Shown: piece by piece, positions 35,542 through 43,629 of the stretch
How positions within the stretch are numbered: the first letter of the stretch is position 1
How the letters are laid out: the number at the start of each line of letters is the position of its first letter
Source: a bacterium
GTDB lineage: Bacteria > Vulcanimicrobiota > Xenobia > Xenobiales > JADMJV01
DNA: 64,000 nucleotides
Reading direction: 5' to 3'
Assembly: GCA_018780265.1 (NCBI GenBank)
Contig: JADMJV010000029.1
Span: 1 to 64,000 of the forward strand
The notes under the pieces: generated by a model
What the model saw: only the letters and a program-made list of their open reading frames with translations
Told to the model about the DNA's origin: nothing
Databases searched by the model: none
Made by a program: the position numbers and the translations under genes

Positions 35542-36435
35542 ATGCACTACATTCAGCTCAAAGAGGACCCCATCATCAGTCGCATGCGCGTACCTGCGGG
35601 TAAGAAAGTCAATCTTAAGAAAGACTTTGACGCCGGTTACCATCTCGATTTAAGTAAAGAAGAATGCAAGGCTCAGCTCGAAGAGGGCATTGCCACTTTA
35701 TCCACCCTTCAGGACATTCTTTATGCGCACAACATTTACGCAGTGTTGTGCATCTTTCAAGCCATGGACGCGGCCGGCAAGGACGGCACCATTAAGCACG
35801 TGATGTCTGGAGTAAATCCTCAGGGGTGTCAGGTGTTCAACTTCAAGGCACCCTCTCTGGAAGAACTCGACCACGACTATTTGTGGCGTTGCTTCCGGGC
35901 CCTTCCCGAACGCGGCCGCATCGGGATTTTCAACCGTTCCTACTATGAAGAGGTGCTGGTAGCCAAGGTCCATCCCAACGTCCTTCAAAGTCAGCAGCTT
36001 CCAGATTGGACTCGCGACAAACAGCTCTTCAAGCGTCGCTATGACGAGATCAACCATTTTGAGAAGTACCTGGTGCAAAACGGGGTGATGGTTGTCAAAT
36101 TCTTTCTCAACGTGTCGCGAGACGAGCAGAAGAAACGCTTCTTGGAGCGGATTGAGCGCCACGACAAGAACTGGAAATTTTCCGTCAACGACGCCAAGGA
36201 GCGAGCGTTTTGGGGCGACTACATGAAGGCCTATGAGGAGTGCTTCGAGCACACCAGTACAGCTTGGGCCCCCTGGTATGTGATTCCGGCCAACCACAAG
36301 CCCACCACGCGCGTGGCCGTGGCCCACATCCTGGCCGAAACCCTGCGCTCGCTGAAGCTGGAGTATCCGGCCGTCACCCAGCAGCAACGAGAGCAGTTGT
36401 TGATCGCCAAAGCGATGCTGGAAGGCGAAGAGTAA
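35542..36435 (+). CDS. ppk2: Polyphosphate kinase 2 family protein
   Basis: A 297-residue PPK2-type kinase. Walker A is MDAAGKDGT (75-83), and the family hallmark RIGIFNRSYYEEVL holds the Walker B/lid-lysine region. Length and layout match single-domain PPK2, which transfers phosphate between polyphosphate and nucleotides, usually making NDP or NTP from NMP or NDP. Class I, II or III cannot be fixed by eye. A strong terminator follows at 36450, so it ends a transcript. Confidence 0.9.
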   Translation: MHYIQLKEDPIISRMRVPAGKKVNLKKDFDAGYHLDLSKEECKAQLEEGIATLSTLQDILYAHNIYAVLCIFQAMDAAGKDGTIKHVMSGVNPQGCQVFNFKAPSLEELDHDYLWRCFRALPERGRIGIFNRSYYEEVLVAKVHPNVLQSQQLPDWTRDKQLFKRRYDEINHFEKYLVQNGVMVVKFFLNVSRDEQKKRFLERIERHDKNWKFSVNDAKERAFWGDYMKAYEECFEHTSTAWAPWYVIPANHKPTTRVAVAHILAETLRSLKLEYPAVTQQQREQLLIAKAMLEGEE

Positions 36436-36449
36436 GCTTCAAGCGAAAA

Positions 36450-36490
36450 CGGGCGCCGGCTTTAGCTCGGCGCCCGCGTTTCGTTTCGTT
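36450..36490 (+). terminator. Rho-independent terminator after ppk2
   Basis: A 9-bp perfect GC stem CGGGCGCCG / CGGCGCCCG (36450-36458 with 36468-36476) is followed by CGTTTCGTTTCG. It lies 14 bp after the PPK2 stop and just before the convergent gene end at 36498. Confidence 0.75.
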
Positions 36491-36497
36491 GTAAAGC

Positions 36498-37001
36498 CTA
36501 CTTGAGCAGAAGAAATTCACTGTCCACTTTGGGCAGCCCGACAGGCGTCACCTCGGGGGCGCCGTTGGTCAACTTTAACTGACTGGCTCCGATGGCGATG
36601 TCCGCGCCTTCTACGTTGGCCGTGACTACGGACGGCGAACCATTGTAGGAAAAATAGAATTCGAAGGACTCTTTATCCTGGCCGTTGCTCTTGTGAATCA
36701 AGACCGTATCAGGGTCGGCGGCTGGGCCTTCCAGTTGGGCTTCCAGGGTGGTCAGGAAGGGCTTGTCCAGTTGCTGAATGCCTTCGGCCGAGCAATTGAT
36801 AGCCTGCGGGTCCGAGTCGAGATCGGCTGGACCTTGATTGAGAACCAGAAGCTTTTGCAAATCTTCGGTTTTGTCGCGGAAGCCGATGAAAGAAATCATG
36901 TCCATTTCGGGACCGGCTTTTTCGGCTTCGGGACCGAGTGTGCCCTGGCTGCGATAGTTGTTGATGGCGGACTGAATTCTGGCGGGGACCTGGATGTTCA
37001 T
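36498..37001 (-). CDS. Unknown 167-residue protein
   Basis: The ATG at 37001 (MNIQVPARIQSAINNY) has a clear ribosome binding site GGAGG 6 bases upstream; a longer frame to 37040 is not needed. The protein is acidic, without signal peptide, Cys motif or membrane segment, with a beta-rich C-terminal half (ESFEFYFSYNGSPSVVTANV; ADIAIGASQLKL). I do not recognise it. A short MNIQ or MQI-type start recurs in other unknown proteins of this window. Confidence 0.6.
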   Translation of the reverse strand: MNIQVPARIQSAINNYRSQGTLGPEAEKAGPEMDMISFIGFRDKTEDLQKLLVLNQGPADLDSDPQAINCSAEGIQQLDKPFLTTLEAQLEGPAADPDTVLIHKSNGQDKESFEFYFSYNGSPSVVTANVEGADIAIGASQLKLTNGAPEVTPVGLPKVDSEFLLLK

Positions 37002-37139
37002 TGCGACCTCCGATATTGAAAGCTCTCTGTCTTTCTGCACCGTAAGATATCCGCAACGCCTGAAAAAAGCCTGAAGGCCCGGCCTATTCCGGTTGGAACT
37101 CTTGCAGGGCGGAACCTCAACTGGTTCAAATCAAGGCCG

Positions 37140-38144
37140 ATGGCTGCCCGGGTCGTGGTTGTTCTTTGGAGTGCGCCGCTCTGGCTGTGCCTTCTGGCTC
37201 CATGGGTTTCGGCTCCACTATGCTGGCCGCTGGCAGTGCTGGCCATCGGGTTTCCCTGGGTATATCTGGGCACCCTGCCCGCAGCCTTGTGGTGCGCCTG
37301 GAAACGCCGATGGCGATTGTTGGCCGTGCCCGCTTTGGCCCTGCTCTGGGGCTTGGGCTACCTGCCTTCGTTTCTAGGCTGGCACGGTCAAGCCCGCGGT
37401 GCCTTGCGGGTGCTCTCGATGAACGGTCATTACTTCGACGCCTTAGATACCAACACGCAGCAGGTCAAAAAGAACATCGACGAGTGCAAACCGATTCTCC
37501 GATCCCTGCAGCCGAACGTTGTCTGCGCTCAGGATTTTTCGACCAGTTCTCAGGAAGACAACAATCGGATTGAATACTACCTGCGCTTCGATTTGGGATT
37601 GCCCAACTTTATCTATTGCATGCCCAGCCTGGCCAGTTATTCGCGCACGCCCATCAGCGCTTACCACGGCATGGTCTTTCCTGATACTTTCAACAGTTAT
37701 TGCGCCATTGATGTGTCCTTGGCCGGGCGCATGGTGCGCGTCTACAACCTGCATCTTGAATCGTATCAATTCGGTCGCGAAAAGACGCTGCGCAAGACGG
37801 CTCAAGTGGCCTACCAGAAACTGCGAAACGGTTTAAAGAAGCGCTCGGACCAGGCCGAATTTGTGGCCCAGAGCATCGCTTCTTCGCCCTACCCGGTGGT
37901 GGTCTGCGGCGACTTGAACGATGTGCCGACCTCGTATGTCTATCGCACTGTGTTGGGGCCCCTTCAAGACGGCTTTCGCCAGCGCGGTCAGGGTCTGGCC
38001 TTTACCTATCAGGGAAAAATCCCCGGGTTGCGCATCGATTACATGTTCTGCTCCAAGGAGCTTCGCTTTACGGGCTACCAAAATTTTCATGGTCCGCGAT
38101 TTTTGGATCACCGCTGGGTGGTGGGTGATCTGGTGTGGCGTTGA
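37140..38144 (+). CDS. Membrane-anchored endonuclease/exonuclease/phosphatase (EEP) family protein
   Basis: A 334-residue protein with three hydrophobic segments in the first 80 residues and an extracytoplasmic EEP domain. Catalytic features are LSMNGHYFD (the N-x-x strand), YNLHLES (about 202-208), GDLNDVPTSYVY (257-268), RIDYMF, and DHRWVVGDL at the end. This combination is frequent in EEP proteins that act on phosphodiesters such as lipids or nucleic acids. The substrate is unknown. Divergent from the unknown gene at 36498-37001. Confidence 0.83.
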   Translation: MAARVVVVLWSAPLWLCLLAPWVSAPLCWPLAVLAIGFPWVYLGTLPAALWCAWKRRWRLLAVPALALLWGLGYLPSFLGWHGQARGALRVLSMNGHYFDALDTNTQQVKKNIDECKPILRSLQPNVVCAQDFSTSSQEDNNRIEYYLRFDLGLPNFIYCMPSLASYSRTPISAYHGMVFPDTFNSYCAIDVSLAGRMVRVYNLHLESYQFGREKTLRKTAQVAYQKLRNGLKKRSDQAEFVAQSIASSPYPVVVCGDLNDVPTSYVYRTVLGPLQDGFRQRGQGLAFTYQGKIPGLRIDYMFCSKELRFTGYQNFHGPRFLDHRWVVGDLVWR

Positions 38145-38161
38145 ACTGATCGCGACGAACG

Positions 38162-38305
38162 CTAGAGAGCCAGATAGTTGCGCAATGCCTGGTCGAGTTC
38201 GATCAACCGGTCAGGAGAAAGCCTGCCAAGGGCAGGCTGAACGAACTTTGAGCGATCGACCGTAGTCACTTGATGGGCAATCGCCGCACAGGGCTTGGTC
38301 AGTCC
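38162..38305 (-). pseudogene. Truncated MazF/PemK-type toxin remnant
   Basis: The minus strand reads GLTKPCAAIAHQVTTVDRSK and continues to GRLSPDRLIELDQALRNYLAL before a TAG at 38162. This is the C-terminal half of a MazF/PemK endoribonuclease (GLxxxS--xxxQ--TVDRSRL...GRLS----EVD-AL). The N-terminal half, which carries the conserved catalytic Arg region, is missing: upstream in this frame the sequence runs through the antitoxin gene with only TTVLFEAGEA resembling MazF. The toxin is therefore almost surely inactive. Confidence 0.68.
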
Positions 38306-38565
38306 TGCCTCACCCGCCTCGAAAAGAACCGTGGTGGCTCTGTTTCGCCTTCTGTCTCGGCCACGAACTCCCCACTGTAGGGGGCCATCTCCTGGATATA
38401 GGGGTCCATTTCCTGGTCGAGTCGCTCGCGCTCTTTCAGGGCAAGGAATTCCTCGATGGCCTGTCGGACCAGCAAATTCCGACTGACATCCAAGGCCCTG
38501 GCCAGGCTTCCCAGGCGGTCCAGCAAGTCAGCCTGGAGGACGAAATGCACATCTTTAAGTGCCAC
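38299..38565 (-). CDS. Ribbon-helix-helix antitoxin-like DNA-binding protein
   Basis: Starting at a GTG at 38565 with GGAGG upstream gives 88 residues. Residues 6-42 (VHFVLQADLLDRLGSLARAL then DVSRNLLVRQAIEEFL) form a ribbon-helix-helix fold of the MetJ/CopG/MazE type. An acidic tail with a short internal duplication (QEMDPY, QEMAPY) follows, as in toxin-neutralising tails. The adjacent toxin gene is truncated, and the last residues here overlap it in another frame, so the antitoxin's own C-terminus may come from the deletion junction. Confidence 0.68.
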   Translation of the reverse strand: MALKDVHFVLQADLLDRLGSLARALDVSRNLLVRQAIEEFLALKERERLDQEMDPYIQEMAPYSGEFVAETEGETEPPRFFSRRVRQD

Positions 38566-38801
38566 TAGAGAACCTCCACAAAAGTACTCCATAAGCATTG
38601 GAGAAATTCTAGTCGGCAAATCTGGCTGGGTCAAGTTACCAAATTCGTTCACCCTTTGGCAATGGGATTGTATGTCTGACTGGCTGCCAACGGATGCAAC
38701 TTTGATCGAGTCCCCCGGCGCACTCGTCCTGACCATCTGAACGGTCCGGCTTTGCAGCCGCTAAGGACTGCGCCAACTGGCCTCCTGAATGTCGCAGGAA
38801 C

Positions 38802-38834
38802 GAAAAGAAGCCCCTCGCTGAGGGGCTTCTTTTC
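38802..38834. terminator. Bidirectional terminator hairpin downstream of rpsU
   Basis: A perfect 15-bp stem with a 3-base loop: GAAAAGAAGCCCCTC pairs with its complement GAGGGGCTTCTTTTC. It lies 20 bp past the rpsU stop on the minus strand and gives a U-rich end in either direction, so it can end transcripts from both sides. Confidence 0.82.
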
Positions 38835-38854
38835 ATGATTGGCGGGCTGCAGGC

Positions 38855-39025
38855 TTAGCTGCGGCGACGACGAGCGGCCAGCATCTTCTTCTTGCGACGA
38901 ACGCTAGGTTTCTCGTAGAATTCTCGCTTTTTGATTTCCGCCAGAACGCCGTCTCTTTGGCACTGACGACGAAAACGTTTGAGGGCAGACTCAATAGACT
39001 CGCCTTCTTCTACGCGGGTCTCCAT
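38855..39025 (-). CDS. rpsU: 30S ribosomal protein S21
   Basis: A 56-residue protein reading [20 protein letters not shown] at the start, then [20 protein letters not shown] and a basic end RRRRS. This is the full length and sequence pattern of S21, with the invariant [13 protein letters not shown] segment. It binds the 30S platform and helps mRNA binding. The Shine-Dalgarno AAGGAGGG is 9 bases before the ATG. It is followed by a strong hairpin terminator and is downstream of the Mla operon on the same strand. Confidence 0.95.
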   Translation of the reverse strand: METRVEEGESIESALKRFRRQCQRDGVLAEIKKREFYEKPSVRRKKKMLAARRRRS

Positions 39026-39141
39026 GTCCTATCCCTCCTTTCCTTCTGGCGCCGTGAGGCTTGCCATTGCTGTTGCGCGAGTAGCGCAGGTAAGGCACCT
39101 TAGCACGAAATATGAACCTTGACAAGCGAAATGGGTCACAC

Positions 39142-40632
39142 TCAGAATCTTTTGCCGGCGCCGATAATCGGATAACCCTGGTTGGACTGGGTGACATTGC
39201 GGTAGCCGCCCAACAAATAAAAGTCGCCGGGAAAGAGTACCTTGCCATAAACGTCTACTTCCACCTTGCGAGTGTTGTAGGCGTCCACGCTTAATTCGAG
39301 GCGTTTGTTGAAGAGGCGGGCGTCGGCGCCCAGACCCACCTGGCTGCGTACTACCCCGGCCCGGATGCGGTAGTTACCATTGCTGAAGCCTTTCATCGCC
39401 TGCACATTGATCAAATTGTCCTGACCCAGCGAGTCCACGCCCAACTTGGCCCCATAGGGTCCATCGGGGAGCAAGAACACGTTGGCGTTGGCGGCTGGAT
39501 GGCCGTTGCGAGTATTCCATTCGTTTTCCAGGTAGACGTTGGCAAATTTGCCCTCCGTGACGCTCTCGGTGATGTTGTCCACCCGGTTCATCACCTTCTT
39601 GGCGCTGTCAGTGGCCTCTTTGGCATTCTGGATGGTGTCTCTGATGTCACCCTGCACCTCCGGGTCCGAGGTGACGCTGCGGATGTCGGAAGCGATACCC
39701 TGCACCTCCTCTGTGGTTCGCTTCAAATTGCTCACGGTGGCCAGCACATCCGCGCGCAAATCCTTGTCGTTGGCCAGTTCCTCCAGAGTTTTCATGGTGC
39801 GGTTCAGGCTGGCAGCGGTATCTTTGAGGGTGGTCACGATGGTGTTGATGTTGCCCTGGTTGTGGCTGACCACGCCTCGCAGTCCTGAGGAGAAGCCCCG
39901 CAGGTCCGAACCCACGGCCTGAGCGTCGTGTTGAAATCCGGCTACGGTTTCGTCGACGTGTGCCACCACCAATTCGACTGCGTTGCCCAGGCGCTCTACG
40001 CGACCATTGAGACTGGCCACCAGCACACGGGCATCGGCGCTGGCCCCCTTCAGATTGCGGGAAATCTCGGTGAAGTTGCCCATGGTCTCACGAATATCGT
40101 TTTGAAACTTTTTGTCGGCCACCAATTCATTGAGAGCGTTTACGGATTGGCGAAATTCGCTCATCACCGCGCTGCCTTCGCGGGCCAGGTCGTCGAGACT
40201 GACCGGTGGTTCACCCACGATCGGCTCCTCATTGGGCTTGATGGGCACCGTATCGGTGGGGATTCGACCAGTGCGGATGTCCACCCATTTATCGCCCAGC
40301 AGGTTGCCGGCCACCGTGTAGATGTAAAAGCTATCCTTGGAGTCGTCGGGGCGGCGGCTGCGGTAGAGGTTGACGCCGGGACGGGTGATCAGCATGGTCA
40401 CTTTGACACGGGAATCTTCGCTGTTCAGTTCCATCTTTTTGACCAGGCCCACCTTAACGCCGGCCAGCAGCACGGGAGCCTTGGTTTGCAGTCCACCGAC
40501 ATTTTGAAAGGTGACTACGTACTCTTGGCCCCGTTCCTCGGATATTCCGCCGAGTTGGGTTACGACCAGGCCAAACAGGATGAGGGCGATTACCGCCACC
40601 ATACCAACTTTGGCTGCTGAGCTCATCTCCAT
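39142..40632 (-). CDS. MlaD-like MCE-domain protein with long helical region and C-terminal barrel-like domain
   Basis: A 496-residue protein with one N-terminal membrane anchor (VGMVAVIALILFGLVVTQLG) and a single MCE domain (about 35-115, with GGLQTKAPVLLAGVKVGLV). A helical region (about 150-355) rich in N-x-T/V heptads follows. The last 130 residues are beta-rich with a terminal aromatic (VDVYGKVLFPGDFYLLGGYR; IIGAGKRF), as in outer-membrane barrels. This architecture could bridge both membranes as a lipid conduit. It forms an operon with the MlaF and MlaE genes upstream. The barrel call is inferred from the strand pattern and the final Phe. Confidence 0.8.
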   Translation of the reverse strand: MEMSSAAKVGMVAVIALILFGLVVTQLGGISEERGQEYVVTFQNVGGLQTKAPVLLAGVKVGLVKKMELNSEDSRVKVTMLITRPGVNLYRSRRPDDSKDSFYIYTVAGNLLGDKWVDIRTGRIPTDTVPIKPNEEPIVGEPPVSLDDLAREGSAVMSEFRQSVNALNELVADKKFQNDIRETMGNFTEISRNLKGASADARVLVASLNGRVERLGNAVELVVAHVDETVAGFQHDAQAVGSDLRGFSSGLRGVVSHNQGNINTIVTTLKDTAASLNRTMKTLEELANDKDLRADVLATVSNLKRTTEEVQGIASDIRSVTSDPEVQGDIRDTIQNAKEATDSAKKVMNRVDNITESVTEGKFANVYLENEWNTRNGHPAANANVFLLPDGPYGAKLGVDSLGQDNLINVQAMKGFSNGNYRIRAGVVRSQVGLGADARLFNKRLELSVDAYNTRKVEVDVYGKVLFPGDFYLLGGYRNVTQSNQGYPIIGAGKRF

Positions 40633-40650
40633 GACGCTGTCCTCCTGAGC

Positions 40651-41445
40651 CTACACACGGATCGGCCCTTTCGAGCTTCCTTCGCGGAATTGCTGAATGT
40701 ACGGGTTAGTGGTGGTGGCGAACTCCCCTGGCGGGCCGCTCCACACAATTCTGCCTTCGTGCAACATGATGATGTTGTGAGCCACCAGCATGGCCCCGGC
40801 CAGATCGTGGGTGACCACCACCGAGGTGGCCGTCAAGCGCTGCTGCAATTCTAAAATCAGTTCGTTGATCACCTTAGAGATGATGGGGTCCAGGCCCGAG
40901 GTCGGTTCGTCGTAGAGCACCACATCCGGGTCGGTGGCTACCGTTCTGGCGAAGCTGGCACGCTTTTGCATACCGCCGGACAACTGACTGGGATAGAGAT
41001 GGTCCATCCCCTCCAGGTCAACAATCGAAAGCTTCTCAGCCACGATACGTTGAATCTCTTCTTCGGGCAGTTGTGTATGTTCGCGCAGGCCAAAGGCCAC
41101 GTTTTCTCCAACGGTCATCGAATCAAAGAGGGCGGCCTTTTGAAAGGCCATGCCGACGCGTCGGCGCAATGTGTCGAGGTCTTTGGCCTTCATTGTGGCG
41201 ATATTTTTGTTGTTGATATAGATTTCGCCACGGTTAGGCTTTTGCAGCCCGATCATACAGCGCAATGTGGTGCTCTTACCGACGCCGGATAGGCCCAAAA
41301 TAACCAGGGCGGTTCCGCGCGGAACTTCAAAGGAAACGTCATTGAGAATGGTCCGGCTGCCAAAGGTCACGGTCAGATTTTTGACCACGATAGCCGGATC
41401 CGACATCGGCTCGCGCACTCCGGTTATGGCATGAGAGTTGGTCAT
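40651..41445 (-). CDS. mlaF: Phospholipid ABC transporter ATP-binding protein MlaF
   Basis: A 264-residue ABC ATPase with Walker A GLSGVGKST, Q-loop in MAFQKAALFDSMTV, signature LSGGMQKRASFAR, Walker B VVLYDEPTSGLD and His switch in VVVTHDLAGAM. The Mla subtype is shown by MAFQKAALFDS and by the adjacent mlaE and MCE genes. The start at 41445 leaves one base after the mlaE stop; a second start (MSDPAIVVKNLTV) lies 13 codons in. It powers lipid movement between the inner membrane and the MCE conduit. Confidence 0.9.
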   Translation of the reverse strand: MTNSHAITGVREPMSDPAIVVKNLTVTFGSRTILNDVSFEVPRGTALVILGLSGVGKSTTLRCMIGLQKPNRGEIYINNKNIATMKAKDLDTLRRRVGMAFQKAALFDSMTVGENVAFGLREHTQLPEEEIQRIVAEKLSIVDLEGMDHLYPSQLSGGMQKRASFARTVATDPDVVLYDEPTSGLDPIISKVINELILELQQRLTATSVVVTHDLAGAMLVAHNIIMLHEGRIVWSGPPGEFATTTNPYIQQFREGSSKGPIRV

Positions 41446-41446
41446 A

Positions 41447-42226
41447 TTAGTTAATCGGGTATAGCCAGGCAGACAGGAAGTAGTTGGTGGTAAAGATGAT
41501 GATCATCGAAATAACCACGGAGCCCGTGGTTGCCTGGCCCACGCCGGCCGCTCCTCGGCCGCTCTGCAAGCCCTGCTGGCAGGAGACCAGCGCGATCTGC
41601 ATTCCGTAAATCATCGATTTTCCTAGTCCCTTGACCACATCGTCCAGCTCGGTCATGCGGCGCACGGAGTCGTAAAATACTTCTTGGGGGATGCCTGCGC
41701 TGGCGTCGGCCACAAAGGCCCCGCCTACAAGACCCGCCATGTCCGAGAACAGAGTCAGCAAGGGCATCATCAAAACCAGGGCTACGATGCGAGGGCAGAC
41801 CAGGAATTTGATGGGACTGACCGCCATGCAGATGAGGGCGTCAATTTGCTCGGTGACTTTCATCGAGCCAATCTCCGCGGTGATGGCCGACCCGGCCCGA
41901 CCAGCCACCACTACCGCCGTGAGCATAGGACCTAACTCACGGGCCATGGCCAGGGCCACACCCCCGCCCACAATGTTGGAGACACCGTAAGTAACGGCCA
42001 CATGGGCGAGTTGCAGACTGATGACCATGCCCGCAAAGGTGGTGGTGAGCAGTACAATCATAATCGAGTTAACGCCGAGAAAGGCCATCTGGTAAATGGC
42101 CAGAGACCAGCGCAAGCCACCGGCCAGAATATATCCGAGCGCCTCCCACAATAGCAAAGCGAGCCCACCGATATAATCCAAAATGGCAATGACAGATTGC
42201 CCCAGCGACTCAAAGAAGCGAATCAT
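41447..42226 (-). CDS. mlaE: Phospholipid ABC transporter permease MlaE
   Basis: From the ATG at 42226 (MIRFFESLG), with AAGGAAG upstream, it is 259 residues. It has about six hydrophobic segments and the MlaE signature ELGPMLTAVVVAGRAGSAIT, followed by AEIGSMKVTEQIDAL. It forms the membrane core of the MlaFED-type importer/exporter and maintains lipid asymmetry of the outer membrane. The operon order E-F-MCE is conserved; mlaB is not present in the window. Confidence 0.9.
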   Translation of the reverse strand: MIRFFESLGQSVIAILDYIGGLALLLWEALGYILAGGLRWSLAIYQMAFLGVNSIMIVLLTTTFAGMVISLQLAHVAVTYGVSNIVGGGVALAMARELGPMLTAVVVAGRAGSAITAEIGSMKVTEQIDALICMAVSPIKFLVCPRIVALVLMMPLLTLFSDMAGLVGGAFVADASAGIPQEVFYDSVRRMTELDDVVKGLGKSMIYGMQIALVSCQQGLQSGRGAAGVGQATTGSVVISMIIIFTTNYFLSAWLYPIN

Positions 42227-42290
42227 GGACAAAGCGGCTTCCTTGACCTGACTGCGAGTCCTTCCGCTTTAGCGCATAACCTTGGGGCAC

Positions 42291-43547
42291 TTAGCGCAGC
42301 GGGATCAGGTCTTGGGGCGTCTTTTCGCCGCGCAAGACAGGTCCCAGCAGCCTGCCTATGGATAGATACCGCTCGGGGGCGCGACCCGAGGTATCGACAA
42401 TTTTGGACTTGCCCACCGAATTGAGAAAGACGCGCAAGTTGCTGTGGTCGGCCAGGCGTTCCCGTCGGTAAAACGGGTTATCGAACACCTTGAGGTGGGC
42501 GGCAAGATAGGGTGTCTGCTCGGCAAAGCGCAGTTGTTGCTGGAATTCGACCATGAAGAACGCTAGTTCCTGAACCTTGTAGAGTTCCTTCTCGGGGACA
42601 TTCTTGAACATGGCCAGTGACCAGCTTTGTGTCTCGCTAATTCGCTGGAATTTGTCAAAACCGGGGATCATAGCTGTCTTCACGGGGACGCCAGTGTTGC
42701 GCAAGGTGAGGTAGTCCTCTACATTACCAATGTACATCCCCACCGGAATCGAGGCAGGAGGGCCGTCGACTGGAGCGAGCCCTGGATTTACCTTCTTGAG
42801 GTAATCCACCACAGACTGCACCGCTACTGGGGTGGCCGCCGATGCGTTGGCCGCCAACCCATCCCCTCCACTTTGCCACACCAGCATCTGAAAGTTGCGG
42901 GCGATGCTGCCAGGGTTATCCGGGTTGCCCATCCACAGGGTCATCTGGGGCTGGGTGGCTTTGGGGTCGCTGATCTTCTTGGCGGCTGCCAGGACCTGAT
43001 CCCAGGTGGTCGGTACTTGCTTGATGCCCGCTTTGAGCATCACGTCTGTGTTGTAAATGAGCGCCTTGGTACTGAAAAAGTAGGGCAAGGCATAGAGCGT
43101 TCCATTGACCTGGGATGCCTCCCACAGGGGGATCTGGGCATTGTTTTTGATAGCCCAACTGAAGCCAAACTGTTCCTTGGGCATCCAGGTTTCCACGGGA
43201 TACAGGTTGGGCTGATGCTGCACCAGGCTGGGCAGCCAGCTATTCTCCACAATGGCCATGGTGGGCGACGGCTTGCTGGTGGAGCAGAGTTCCTGATACA
43301 TGTCTTCGGACCGAGGAAAATTCTTTACCTGGATGTCAAGATAAGTGTGTGTCTGTTGATATTCCTGAACAAAACCGTCGAGCACCCGCGCCGAGCTGGG
43401 CGGCAGACTGAGGTAGATCGATACCGGCATTTTGGCCCCTATGGCATCGCGAGCCTTGGGGGTATCGGCCTGTACCCCTCCACACACGCTGCCCATGAGC
43501 AGTCCAGCGCCAAAGAGTTTTAAAACGTGACGACGCAGCATAAACAC
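42291..43547 (-). CDS. Extracellular solute-binding protein (family 1, sugar-type)
   Basis: A 418-residue periplasmic binding protein of the MalE/UgpB type with a signal peptide containing RRHVLKLFGAGLL, which could use the Tat route. Typical features are VSIYLSLPPSSARVLDGFVQ (strand and first helix), NGTLYALPYFFSTKALIYNT (hinge), and VPTTWDQVLAAAKKI. No ABC permease or ATPase for a sugar importer is adjacent. It lies 65 bp upstream of mlaE on the same strand and may share its transcript. Ligand unknown. Confidence 0.83.
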   Translation of the reverse strand: MFMLRRHVLKLFGAGLLMGSVCGGVQADTPKARDAIGAKMPVSIYLSLPPSSARVLDGFVQEYQQTHTYLDIQVKNFPRSEDMYQELCSTSKPSPTMAIVENSWLPSLVQHQPNLYPVETWMPKEQFGFSWAIKNNAQIPLWEASQVNGTLYALPYFFSTKALIYNTDVMLKAGIKQVPTTWDQVLAAAKKISDPKATQPQMTLWMGNPDNPGSIARNFQMLVWQSGGDGLAANASAATPVAVQSVVDYLKKVNPGLAPVDGPPASIPVGMYIGNVEDYLTLRNTGVPVKTAMIPGFDKFQRISETQSWSLAMFKNVPEKELYKVQELAFFMVEFQQQLRFAEQTPYLAAHLKVFDNPFYRRERLADHSNLRVFLNSVGKSKIVDTSGRAPERYLSIGRLLGPVLRGEKTPQDLIPLR

Positions 43548-43629
43548 CTACCATTCGAAGCCGGGGATTGAAAATTGTTCCACTGTTTTACCCGCAACTG
43601 CCATGGATCATCCCCATTGTGCAAAAAAA

